Below, piece after piece: positions 36,394 through 43,826 of a stretch of DNA of 64,000 nt (the stretch's first letter is position 1; each line of letters begins with the position of its first letter). The position numbers and the translations under genes were made by a program. Source of the stretch: Methylobacterium sp. WSM2598 (GTDB lineage: Bacteria; Pseudomonadota; Alphaproteobacteria; Rhizobiales; Beijerinckiaceae). The notes beneath the pieces were generated by a model. That model saw only the letters and a list, made by a program, of their open reading frames with translations. It was not told where the DNA came from and made no database searches. The stretch spans positions 4,970,338-5,034,337 of the forward strand of contig NZ_KB900609.1 of assembly GCF_000379105.1 (NCBI RefSeq), given 5' to 3'.

Positions 36394-37254
36394 TCAGATC
36401 AGCGGCTTGCCGCCCGTGACGGCGACCGTGGCGCCCGAGACGTAGCTCGCCTCCTCGGCCGCCAGCATGACGTAGATCGGCGCGAGCTCGCAGGGCTGGG
36501 CCGGCCGCTGCATCGGCACCTGCTTGCCGAACTGCTCGAACTTCTCCCTGGGCATCGTCGAGGGAATCAGCGGCGTCCAGACCGGGCCGGGGGCGACGCA
36601 ATTCACCCGGATGTTCCTCTCGGCCAGGAGCTGGGCCAGGCCGCCGGTGAAGTTCTGGATCGCGCCCTTGGTCGTCGCGTAGGCGAGGAGCTGCGGGCTC
36701 GGCGTGTCGGCGTTGATCGAGGTCGTGTTCACGATCGCGCTGCCCGGCCGCATGTGGGGAAGGGCCGCCTTCACGAGGTAGAACATCGCGTGGATGTTGG
36801 TGCGGAAGGTGACGTCCCATTCCTCGTCGCTGAGGTCCTCGACCGATTGCACGGTCGCCTGATGGGCGGCGTTGTTGACGAGCACGTCGACCCGGCCGAA
36901 GGCCGCCACCGCCTTCTCGACGATCGCCCGGCAATGGGCCGGGTCCTTGATGTCGCCCGGCACCAGCACCGCCTTGCGGCCGGCCTCCTCGACGAGCCGC
37001 GCCGCCTCGCGGGCGTCGTCGTGCTCGTCGTAGTAGCTGATCAGCACGTCGGCGCCCTCGCGGGCGAAGGCGAGGGCCACGGCCTTGCCGATCCCGCTAT
37101 CCGCCCCGGTGATGATGGCCTTGCGGTCCGCCAGCCGGCCCGAGCCGCGATAGTGGCCCTCGCCGTAATCGGGCCTCGGATCCATCTCGGCGTCGCGGCC
37201 GGGCATCGGGATCGGCTTCTGGCGGCTGAAGGGCGGCTTCGGGAAATCGATCAT
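36394..37254 (-). CDS. SDR family oxidoreductase (YghA-like)
   Basis: A 286-aa short-chain dehydrogenase with the extended N terminus typical of the YghA/YhdF group (FPKPPFSRQKPIPMPGRDAE). Cofactor motif AIITGADSGIGKAVALAFAR, NNAAH at the adenine ring, catalytic Ser in NTTSIN, Tyr and Lys in YATTKGAIQNF, and the C-terminal YVSGATVAVTGGKPLI are intact. NADP-linked aldehyde or sugar reduction is plausible, but the substrate is unknown. These proteins are often stress-induced. Confidence 0.9.
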   Translation of the reverse strand: MIDFPKPPFSRQKPIPMPGRDAEMDPRPDYGEGHYRGSGRLADRKAIITGADSGIGKAVALAFAREGADVLISYYDEHDDAREAARLVEEAGRKAVLVPGDIKDPAHCRAIVEKAVAAFGRVDVLVNNAAHQATVQSVEDLSDEEWDVTFRTNIHAMFYLVKAALPHMRPGSAIVNTTSINADTPSPQLLAYATTKGAIQNFTGGLAQLLAERNIRVNCVAPGPVWTPLIPSTMPREKFEQFGKQVPMQRPAQPCELAPIYVMLAAEEASYVSGATVAVTGGKPLI

Positions 37255-37323
37255 TGCGGGGTCAGCTCCTGACGCGACGCGGGAGGGCCCGCGGCGGGCG
37301 GGCCGCGGCCGGGGATGCAGGCT

Positions 37324-37593
37324 TCAGAACCGCCCGCCGGAATTCGGCCGGCAGCGGCCGTCGGCGATCTTGAAGTTCGGCGGGTCGCAGGGCACGAGGT
37401 CGGCCTCGCACCATTTCTGGCAGACGCGCGGACCCGTGCGGGGCGGGTAGTAGCCCCAGCCGGGTTCCCCCCGCAGGCTGCCGGTGACGGCGGGGCCGTC
37501 CTCGTCGAAGAAGGGCCCCGACGGCTGCGCGAGCGCCGCACCGGCCGCGAGCAGGAGGGGGGCGAGCACAAGGCCGACCGCGCGGGCGCGCAT
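37324..37593 (-). CDS. Small secreted Cys-containing protein, unknown function
   Basis: An 89-residue product with signal peptide MRARAVGLVLAPLLLAAGAA-LAQ and a mature part with four cysteines (RVCQKWCEADLVPCDPP, later DGRCRPN) and many Gly/Pro/aromatic residues. An AGGAGA box sits about nine bases before the ATG, which supports translation. It may be a disulfide-stabilised periplasmic peptide. Family not recognised. Confidence 0.6.
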   Translation of the reverse strand: MRARAVGLVLAPLLLAAGAALAQPSGPFFDEDGPAVTGSLRGEPGWGYYPPRTGPRVCQKWCEADLVPCDPPNFKIADGRCRPNSGGRF

Positions 37594-37790
37594 GGCGGAA
37601 TCTCCTCGGTCCGGAATCGGGGTCCCCGCCGGGATCGCCGCGGGGATGCTGCCGGACCAACGGACCGGGGCCGGCGCTGTTCCGCAGGGGCGCCCGGGCC
37701 GGCGCGGGCCGGAGCCCGGGCTCTGCCGCGTCGGCGTCGACCGGTGGCCCGGCCCCTCCCGAGAGGCGGAGCCCCTTTCGATGTCCGGCG

Positions 37791-38120
37791 GGCCGCCGAG
37801 AGGCCGAGCATCACGATGCCGATCGAGAACACCACCACGAGGTCGCTGACGCGCCAGTCGCAGGTGGTGGTGACGAGGGCGCCGAGCAGGCTCATCTCCG
37901 GGCAGGCCGCCGGGGCCGGCTGGCCGGTGCTCAGCGCCCGCGACAGCGGCAGCCAGAACACCGACAGCCCGTAGGACATGCCGATGCAGAGGTGGATCGC
38001 GAGCGCCGCCGGCGGCACGAGCCAGCGGTTGAATCCCGCCCGCGCGACGATGGCCTCCCGCGACAGCGGGCCCGGCGCCGCGCCCGGGCGCGGCAGCGAC
38101 TCGGCAAGCTCGGCATCCAT
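37791..38120 (-). pseudogene. Truncated OFA-type MFS transporter (N-terminal fragment)
   Basis: A GGAGGGGAG box and ATG at 38120 open a frame whose first 110 codons look like the start of an OFA-type MFS transporter: NRWLVPPAALAIHLCIGMSY, GLSVFWLPLSRAL, LLGALVTTTCDWRVSDL and FSIGIVMLGLSAA. After this the frame turns into Arg/Gly/Pro-rich nonsense and never regains membrane helices. Roughly three quarters of the transporter is missing. The 37594-37790 interval holds no recognisable remainder, which suggests a deletion rather than a simple frameshift. Confidence 0.7.
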
Positions 38121-38199
38121 CAGGTCGTCTCCCCTCCTTCGCGCCGGATCTTTGCCCGGCCTGTGACCGTCGCGCGCTCGCCCCGCCCGGGGGCAGTCC

Positions 38200-38424
38200 T
38201 CAGCCCCTGCCCGGGGACGCCGCCGCGGCGGCCGCGCGGCCGGCCGCGGTGAGGCGCAGGTCCTGGCTGTCCGCCCGGTAATCCACGAGGCCGCGCGCCA
38301 TTAAATTGGGTACCAGGAGACCGGTGCCGTCGTCGAGGAGGCGCTGGCGCTTCAGGTCCGCGAGGCCGACCCAGCCCTCCGCCCGCGCGAGGTGGCGCAG
38401 CAGCCGCCGCTCGGCCGCGATCAC
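38200..38424 (-). CDS. Small winged-helix-like protein
   Basis: The 74-aa protein reads AAERRLLRHLARAEGWVGLA, then LLVPNLMARGLVDYRADSQD-LRLTAAG, the helix-helix-wing-LTxxG layout of MarR-like or winged-helix domains. It is short for a regulator and may be a DNA-binding fragment or a stand-alone small protein. It lies on the same strand 31 bp after the gene ending at 38456. Confidence 0.55.
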   Translation of the reverse strand: MIAAERRLLRHLARAEGWVGLADLKRQRLLDDGTGLLVPNLMARGLVDYRADSQDLRLTAAGRAAAAAASPGRG

Positions 38425-38455
38425 GACCGGCCTCCCGGGCCCGCGCGACTCCGGC

Positions 38456-39217
38456 TCACGGCAGCGGCAGCGGGCGCGCGAGGAGCATGTCCGGTCGCGC
38501 GTCCCCGAGCTCCGCGAGCCCCTGGTCCCGGAGCAGGGCGAGGGCCGCCGAGAGCCGCAGGATCGTCAGGTTCAGGAGGTCCGCCGCGAGGCCGGCCGGC
38601 AGGGCGACCGGGCCGCCCTGCGCGCCCTCGCGGGCGCCCTCCTCGCCCGCGAGGGCGCAGAGCAGGATGTAGAGCTTGAGCGCGTCGAGATGGCCGCTCC
38701 GGCGGCAGGAGAGGGCGCGCAGGCCCCGGATCTCGGCCGCCGGGTTGGCCCGATAGGCGGGATCGTGGCGGATGCGGGCGGCCCTATGGTCCGGCCCGTA
38801 GCGCGTCAGGGCGAGGCGGGTCCGCCGGCCCTCGGCCTCGACGCGCACGAGGCCGTAATCCGCGAGGAGGCGCTTGCCCGAGACGATCAGCGATTGCGTG
38901 AGCCCCGCCAGAGCGGCGAGCTGCGCGCAGGAGAGCAGGGCCGAGCCGTCCTCCTCCGCGGTCACGGCCAGGGCGAGGAGGAGCTTGAGCGCCGCCGCCG
39001 AGCGGCCGACCCGCGCCCCGTCGCCCCGGAACAGGCGAAGGCCCCCGTCGAGCACCCAGCCGCAGGGCAGCCGCGAGGAGTCCCGCCCCGCCTCCGCCGG
39101 GGCCCCGCCATACGAAATCGCCCGGATCTGGCCACCCCGCCGCGATGCTGCGAAGGATGACGGCCCGGGCGCCGCGGCCTGATCGAGCGAGGGAGGGATC
39201 GCGTTTGACACCGGCAT
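38456..39217 (-). CDS. Putative DNA-binding protein with duplicated winged-helix domains
   Basis: A 253-aa cytosolic protein of unassigned family. Two parts repeat the same theme: AALKLLLALAVTAEEDGSAL, then LSCAQLAALAGLTQSLIVSG and LLADYGLVRVEAEGRRTRLAL; and LDALKLYILLCALAGEEG, followed by LLNLTILRLSAALALLRDQG. This resembles tandem winged helices of Rep-type replication initiators or regulators. ATG 39217 lacks a strong ribosome site; an ATG at 39289 would overlap the divergent gene. The divergent neighbour is a ModE-like one-component regulator, so the two may be functionally linked. Confidence 0.6.
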   Translation of the reverse strand: MPVSNAIPPSLDQAAAPGPSSFAASRRGGQIRAISYGGAPAEAGRDSSRLPCGWVLDGGLRLFRGDGARVGRSAAALKLLLALAVTAEEDGSALLSCAQLAALAGLTQSLIVSGKRLLADYGLVRVEAEGRRTRLALTRYGPDHRAARIRHDPAYRANPAAEIRGLRALSCRRSGHLDALKLYILLCALAGEEGAREGAQGGPVALPAGLAADLLNLTILRLSAALALLRDQGLAELGDARPDMLLARPLPLP

Positions 39218-39283
39218 CACGGTCCGCAGCGCCGCCCGTCGCCGGGCGCATCGGCAGTATACCACCGTTCTGGCGGTCTCAAT

Positions 39284-40303
39284 ATGCATGACGCTTCCGA
39301 AGGCCCGGCGCTGACGGTGACGCTCGCCCTCGGGGGCATGATCCGGCTCGGGACCCGCGCGATGGCGGTCGCGGATGCGGCCGCGCTGCTCGACGCGATC
39401 GCGCGCAGCGGCTCCGTGCAGGGCCTCGCGGCGGAGCTCGGCCTGTCCTACCGGGCCGCCTGGGACCGGCTGCGCGCGCTCGAGGCCGGGTTCGGGCATT
39501 CCCTGGTGCAGAAGACGCGGGGGCACGGCTCCGTCCTGACCCCCGCCGGTTCGGCCCTGCGGGACGCCCTGGCGGCCGCCGCCGCGGGCGTGGAGCCGGC
39601 GCTCGCCCGCGAGTCCCGCGTCCTGGACCTGCGCCTGCGCGACCTGATCGGCGGTGGCCCGCGCCCGCTGCGGATCGCGGCGAGCCACGACCCGCTGCTG
39701 ATGGCGGTGCTGCGGGACCTCCGGGCCGGCGAGGTGGAGGTGGTGGGCAGCGAGGAGGCGGCGGCGCGCGTCGCGGACGGGCGGGCGGACGTGGCGGGCT
39801 TCCATTGCGGCCCGCTCGCCCCGGCCGAGGCCGGTCCGCCCTTCGCGGCGCTGGCGGCCGATCCGGGCCTCGTGCTCCTCCGGCTCATGGAGCGGGAGCA
39901 GGGGCTGCTGCTCGCGCCCGGCAACCCGCTCGGCATCCGGAGGGTGGCCGACCTCGCCGCCGAGGGCGTGCGCGTCGTCTACCGCCAGAAGGGGTCGGGG
40001 ACCCGGCGCTGGTTCGACCGCCTGCTCGCCGAACACGGAATCCCGCCCGACCGCCTGGCGGGCTGCGCGGTCGAGGAGTTCACGCATCAGGCCGTGGCGG
40101 CGGTGATCGCGTCGGGCGCGGCGGATGCGGGCCTCGGGGCGCGGGCCGCGGCCGAGCGCTTCGGCCTCACCTTCCTGTCCGTGGGGTGGGAGATCTACTA
40201 CCTCGCCGCGAGCCCCTCGCTGCGCGGGAGCATCCTCGACCGGGTCGCGGCCGAGGCGGCCGCCCGCGCCGCGACCACGCCCGGCTACCGGCCGCCCGAC
40301 TGA
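39284..40303 (+). CDS. ModE-like HTH regulator fused to a periplasmic-binding-type sensor domain
   Basis: A 339-aa one-component regulator. Residues about 20-95 form a ModE/LysR-type winged helix (ALLDAIARSGSVQGLAAELG, LSYRAAWDRLRALEAGFGHS, GHGSVLTPAG). Residues 125-330 are a type-2 periplasmic-binding fold acting as an intracellular sensor (LRIAASHDPLLMAVLRDL, ADVAGFHCGPL, VVYRQKGSGTRRWFDRLLAE, VAAVIASGAADAGLGARAAA). Similar proteins regulate molybdate- or formate-dehydrogenase-related genes, which suggests an oxyanion ligand. ATG 39284 is 66 bp from the divergent gene; the gap has a TATACC box and a CCG-CGG inverted repeat that may be autoregulatory. Confidence 0.82.
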   Translation: MHDASEGPALTVTLALGGMIRLGTRAMAVADAAALLDAIARSGSVQGLAAELGLSYRAAWDRLRALEAGFGHSLVQKTRGHGSVLTPAGSALRDALAAAAAGVEPALARESRVLDLRLRDLIGGGPRPLRIAASHDPLLMAVLRDLRAGEVEVVGSEEAAARVADGRADVAGFHCGPLAPAEAGPPFAALAADPGLVLLRLMEREQGLLLAPGNPLGIRRVADLAAEGVRVVYRQKGSGTRRWFDRLLAEHGIPPDRLAGCAVEEFTHQAVAAVIASGAADAGLGARAAAERFGLTFLSVGWEIYYLAASPSLRGSILDRVAAEAAARAATTPGYRPPD

Positions 40304-40546
40304 AGGGGGGACCATCCTTTCGCGTTCCGGCCGCTCACGGCGCCGGAATCCCGGCCCGTGGACGCGGGCGCGGGCCTGTCCGGCCTGGATCCTCCTCGAC
40401 GAACGCGCGAGCACCACCGCCGTCGGCCGCACTGCCGCGATCGCCATCGATCGTTCTGCTCCCGCTGCACACCGGACGCGGGCCTGGGCGCCGGGACCGC
40501 CGGGCAGGGCGGTGCCGGATCAGGCTTCCATCCGGCGGATCCCGGA

Positions 40547-40670
40547 TCATCCGACATCCGATCGATGGCCTCGCCATCTCCCATGTCGGCCATGCGGATG
40601 TCGGCGTCGCTCAGGCGCCGCGCGGGCGCGTCATCCGCGTTCCGGATGTGATCGTCCGGACAGCGGATCA
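40547..40670 (-). repeat. Stop-codon-anchored dispersed repeat, copy D
   Basis: On the minus strand it begins with the TGA stop of the HD-GYP gene, forms a hairpin around CTGTCCGGACGATCAC-ATCCGG, then GCGCGGCGCCTGAGCGACG, CGACATCCGCATGGCCGACA, TGGGAGATGGCGAGGCCATC and ends CGGATGTCGGATGA. It is the fullest single copy and shares its hairpin with the copy at 43488. The rest of the 364-bp interval (40304-40546) holds nothing recognisable. Confidence 0.85.
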
Positions 40671-41804
40671 GGAGCGCGAGGCCGCCTTCGGGGGCGGCTC
40701 CTCCGCGAGCTCCCGCAGGAGTTCGGGCACGCGCTCCCACGGCTCCGTGCCGTGCGCCATGGCGTACAGGTCCGAGCCCCGCTCCGCCGCGGTCACCGCC
40801 CGGATATCGTCCCAGCGGCGCAGGAAGGCCTCCACGCAGGCCGGATCGAAATGGCTGCCGGCGAGTTCCCGGATGCGCTCCCGAGCCTCCTCGAAGCGCA
40901 TCGCCTCCTTGTAGGGCCGCTCCGAGGTGAGCGCGTCGAACACGTCCGCCACCGCCACGATGCGCGCCGAGAGCGGGATCGCCTCGCCGGCCCAGCCGTT
41001 CGGGTAACCGCTGCCGTCCCATTTCTCGTGATGGGCCTCGGCGATCTCCGCCGCGAGCCGGATCAGCGCGCCCGACGAGTCGCCCAGGATGCGCTTGCCG
41101 ATCACCGTGTGGTCGCGGATCACCGCGAACTCGTTCTCGTCGAGGCGGCCCTTCTTGAGCAGGATCCCGTCCGGCACCGCGACCTTGCCGACGTCGTGGA
41201 GCGGGGCGGCGAGGTAGAGCTGCCGGCAGAATTCCGGGTCGAGCCCCATCTCGGCGGCCATGATCTGGCTGTAGCGCGCCACCCGCAGGGTGTGGCCGCC
41301 GGTGTCGTTGTCGCGATACTCGACGGCGAGCGCGAGCCGGAAGATGATCTCCGCCTCGCGCTCGCGCGTGTGGCGCAGCGCCCGCTCGACCTCGCCCGCC
41401 AGCCAGGTCGCCCGGTCCTCCAGCCGCCGCACCGCGGAGGCGAGCCGGATGAAGTTGCGCAGGCGCACCGTGAGCTCGACGCCGCGGGTGCGCTTGGCGA
41501 GGAAGTCGGTGGCGCCCGCCTCCAGCGCCGCCTGCTTGATCTCATCCGTCACGTCGCTGGTGATCATCACGATCGGGACCTGCGCGTAATGCGGGATCTC
41601 CCGCACCTTCCGGATGAAGCAGATCCCGTCCATCCCCGGCATGTGGTAGTCGACGAGCATGAGGTCGAAGGCGCGGATCCGCGCCTCGGTCAGGGCCTTG
41701 CGCGCGTCCGCCATCGCTCTGACGCTGAGGTCCGGGTAGGCGGAGAAGTGGCGGCGCAGCGCCAGCTGCATCGCGGCGCTGTCATCGACGAGAAGGACGT
41801 CCAT
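40668..41804 (-). CDS. HD-GYP domain response regulator (c-di-GMP phosphodiesterase, RpfG-like)
   Basis: A 378-aa protein: receiver 1-120 (VLLVDDSAAMQ, phosphoacceptor in MLVDYHMPGMDG, lysine in FLAKRTRG) joined by a helix to an HD-GYP domain. The metal and catalytic residues lie in DTGGHTLRVARYSQ, APLHDVGKVAVPDGIL, the HHEKWDGSGYPNG motif, and VADVFDALTSERPYKEAM. It should hydrolyse c-di-GMP when its receiver is phosphorylated. The C-terminal tail is Pro/Glu rich. It is monocistronic, and its stop codon is the first codon of a dispersed repeat. Confidence 0.93.
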   Translation of the reverse strand: MDVLLVDDSAAMQLALRRHFSAYPDLSVRAMADARKALTEARIRAFDLMLVDYHMPGMDGICFIRKVREIPHYAQVPIVMITSDVTDEIKQAALEAGATDFLAKRTRGVELTVRLRNFIRLASAVRRLEDRATWLAGEVERALRHTREREAEIIFRLALAVEYRDNDTGGHTLRVARYSQIMAAEMGLDPEFCRQLYLAAPLHDVGKVAVPDGILLKKGRLDENEFAVIRDHTVIGKRILGDSSGALIRLAAEIAEAHHEKWDGSGYPNGWAGEAIPLSARIVAVADVFDALTSERPYKEAMRFEEARERIRELAGSHFDPACVEAFLRRWDDIRAVTAAERGSDLYAMAHGTEPWERVPELLRELAEEPPPKAASRS

Positions 41805-41908
41805 TCCTTCCAGCTCGCTCTCTGAGGGGGCTCCGGCCCGTGCATCCGGTCCGCTCTCAGCGAATCTTCTCGGTGCGCGGGAGACGGAGCCCGATTCTGG
41901 CTACCGAA

Positions 41909-41933
41909 ATCCTTACGTCATCGTCTTAAGGAT
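41909..41933. promoter_or_regulatory. Inverted repeat in the HD-GYP / LprI-like divergent region
   Basis: ATCCTTA and TAAGGAT are separated by 11 bases, about 105 bp upstream of the HD-GYP start and 136 bp upstream of the LprI-like start. The local AT content is raised. It could be an operator for either gene; nothing more can be said from sequence. Confidence 0.3.
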
Positions 41934-42068
41934 GGTTGAATGACCGTGAGTAATGAATGGGCAGCCCAAGGTCCTCGGCCCCGCGGACGCGCCCCTGTGA
42001 ACGGGCGCGCGTCGGCGGTTGCGGGCCGTGGATTTTCGGTCAAGCTCGGTCGCGAGCGGGGGCGATCC

Positions 42069-42524
42069 ATGCGCGGCGCGACGATCCTGGTTCTCCTGAC
42101 GATGACCGCCACGGCGGGGCAGGCCGCCGAGGATCCCTACGGGCCGGCAGATCCCCTGTCGGCCGCCCCGATCTTCCGCCGCTGCGCCGCACCGAAGCTG
42201 CCCGAGTACCAGAAGGGCGCCTGCCTCGACGACGCCGCCAAGGCGCTGCGGGCGCGGATGAAGGAGGAGGTGGCGCGCAAGCTCGCCGCGATCGACGCCG
42301 TGGGGCGCCGCGCCGCGAGCCCCGGCAGCCTCGCGGGGGCGGCCGATGCCGAGGCGTGGCGCAAGGCCTTCCTGGCCGCGCAGGCCGCCTTCGAGGAGTA
42401 CGACCGGCTGCACTGCGACGCCCTGTATGATTTCGACCTTCACGGCGGCTCGAATGCCGGGCAGGCCGCCTCGGCCTGCAAGATCCGGCACCTCGTGGCG
42501 CGGATCAACGAGATCAGGACCTGA
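42069..42524 (+). CDS. LprI/DUF1311-like secreted protein
   Basis: The 151-aa product has a signal peptide (MRGATILVLLTMTATAGQAA). The mature part resembles lysozyme-inhibitor LprI N-terminal domains: a helix with KLAAIDAVGRRAA, then WRKAFLAAQAAFEEYDRLHC, DFDLHGGSNAGQAASACKIR and HLVARINEIRT. The spaced cysteines (RRCAAPK, GACLDDA, LHCDAL, SACKIR) support disulfides. Lysozyme inhibition is known only for some family members. ATG 42069 follows GGGGGCGATCC. A stem-loop terminator follows the gene. Confidence 0.7.
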   Translation: MRGATILVLLTMTATAGQAAEDPYGPADPLSAAPIFRRCAAPKLPEYQKGACLDDAAKALRARMKEEVARKLAAIDAVGRRAASPGSLAGAADAEAWRKAFLAAQAAFEEYDRLHCDALYDFDLHGGSNAGQAASACKIRHLVARINEIRT

Positions 42525-42530
42525 CGGCCC

Positions 42531-42556
42531 GCGCCGGTGCGGGAGCGCACCGGCGC
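42531..42556 (+). terminator. Stem-loop after the LprI-like gene
   Basis: An 11-bp perfect inverted repeat (42531-42541 and 42546-42556) with a GGAG loop starts six bases after the TGA. There is no T tract; it probably acts as a terminator or mRNA 3' end. Confidence 0.6.
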
Positions 42557-42662
42557 GCGCGGGGAATGCGCGTAGCCTGTGGGTGTTGCCGCCGGGGCTG
42601 AGGCGAGGGGAGAGGTCCCCTCCGGCCGCCCGCGCGGCGAGCTCAGCGCCAAGAGGCTTGCC

Positions 42663-42776
42663 ATGCGCCTGTTCACCACGCTCGCCATCGCGTTCCTGCT
42701 CGCCCTCGGCGGCTTCGTGCCCCCGATCGCCCCGGCTCCGGCCCAGGCCGGCGTGCAGTGCAAGGGCGGCTGCTGA
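42663..42776 (+). CDS. Very small secreted peptide (37 aa)
   Basis: A Shine-Dalgarno AAGAGG six bases before the ATG opens a 37-codon frame that is almost entirely a signal peptide (MRLFTTLAIAFLLALGGFVP, then AQA), leaving a mature peptide of about seven residues, GVQCKGGC. The last 16 bp of the gene with its stop are tandemly duplicated just downstream (GGGCGGCTGCTGAGGA twice). The peptide could be a disulfide-bonded signal or an artefact of decay; no family is known to me. Confidence 0.5.
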   Translation: MRLFTTLAIAFLLALGGFVPPIAPAPAQAGVQCKGGC

Positions 42777-42848
42777 GGAGGGGCGGCTGCTGAGGAAGGG
42801 CGAGGCCCGCCGCGCCCCCGCCGTCGGAGCACTCGAGAGGAGATGCCC

Positions 42849-43490
42849 ATGTTGCGATCGTCCGAACACCCGTCCCGCGGCCCGTGCCGGGCCGCCTTCC
42901 TCTCCGCGCTGACGCTCCTGTGCACCGTGGCGGGAGCCCGGGCGCAGGCGGTGACGGAGGAGCAGATCCTGGCGGCGCTGTCGCCCCGGCCCCTGACCCG
43001 CGGCCTGACCCTCGGGGTGCGCGGCGACGCGGGCAGCGAGGGCCGCGCCTTCCTGGACACGCTGCGCAACCGGACCGGATTCTCGGACACGGAGCGCGAG
43101 CGCCTCGCCGCCGCCGCCGCCGACCGTCCGAGCATCGACCTCGACGTGCCCTTCGCCTACAACTCGGCCCAGATCGGCCCGAAGGCGCTGCCGGTGGTGA
43201 AGGTGCTGGGGGCCACGCTGTCCCGGCCGCAGATGTCCGGCAGCGTCATCCTGATCGTCGGCCACACCGACGCCAACGGCTCCGACCACGGCAACCAGGT
43301 GCTCTCGGAGCGCCGGGCGGAGGCGGTCAAGCAGTACATCGTGCACAATTACGGGGTGCCGGCGGCGAACCTCGTGGCGGTGGGCTACGGCAAGCGCCAC
43401 CTCAAGGACGCGGCCCGCCCGACCGCGCCCGAGAACCGCCGCGTCACCGCCGTCAACATGTCGGCGGTCAAGTCGGCCTCGCGGGAGTGA
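42849..43490 (+). CDS. OmpA family protein
   Basis: A 213-aa exported protein: signal segment (FLSALTLLCTVAGARAQA), then a linker, then a C-terminal OmpA domain that binds peptidoglycan (DVPFAYNSAQIGPKALPVV, LIVGHTDANGSDHGNQVLSE, RRAEAVKQYIV, LVAVGYGKRHL, ENRRVTAVNM). There is no outer-membrane beta-barrel, so it is a periplasmic or lipoprotein-like cell-wall tether. ATG 42849 has GAGAGGAG six bases upstream; the ATG two codons earlier touches that site. Its TGA stop is the first codon of a long dispersed-repeat array. Confidence 0.88.
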   Translation: MLRSSEHPSRGPCRAAFLSALTLLCTVAGARAQAVTEEQILAALSPRPLTRGLTLGVRGDAGSEGRAFLDTLRNRTGFSDTERERLAAAAADRPSIDLDVPFAYNSAQIGPKALPVVKVLGATLSRPQMSGSVILIVGHTDANGSDHGNQVLSERRAEAVKQYIVHNYGVPAANLVAVGYGKRHLKDAARPTAPENRRVTAVNMSAVKSASRE

Positions 43491-43748
43491 TCCTCTGTCC
43501 GGACGATCACGTCCGGACAGAGGATGACAGGCCCGCGCGGCGTTTGAGCGAGGCCGACATCCGCATTGCCGAAATGGGAGATGGCGAAGCAATCCGTCGG
43601 ATGTCGGATGCCAAGCCCGCGCGGCGATTGAGCGAAGCCGACATCCGCATTGCGGAGCAATCCGTCGGATGTCGGATGCCAAGCCCGCGCGGCGATTGAG
43701 CGAAGCCGACATCCGCATTGCGGAGCAATCCGTCGGATGGCGGATGAC
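43488..43748 (+). repeat. Stop-codon-anchored dispersed repeat, copy E (hairpin plus three tandem modules)
   Basis: It starts on the OmpA-gene stop TGA. Bases 43491-43505 and 43510-43524 form a perfect 15-bp stem with an ATCA loop. Three modules then follow in tandem: 43529-43612 (84 bp), 43613-43680 and 43681-43748 (68 bp each, nearly identical). The shorter ones lack the segment AAATGGGAGATGGCG. Each module contains GCGCGGCG-TTGAGCGA, CGACATCCGCATTGC and TCCGTCGGATG. Read in one frame the modules are open and encode PARRLSEADIRIAE repeats. The rest of the gap to 43826 shows nothing else. Confidence 0.9.
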
Positions 43749-43826
43749 CGGCCCGCCTTGAGGCTGCCACGCGGCCGTGGCCACCAGGCGCGCGGTCCCT
43801 GCGGGGCCGCGCGTCGCGCGAGGTCC

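Noticed and set aside
38456..40447. 663-codon minus-strand frame covering the ModE-like regulator
   Set aside because: The part above 39217 is antisense to the regulator; only the lower part looks like a protein.
43491..43748. CRISPR array
   Set aside because: The modules are 68-84 bp, contiguous, without unique spacers, and the same units occur as single copies elsewhere; no cas genes are present.
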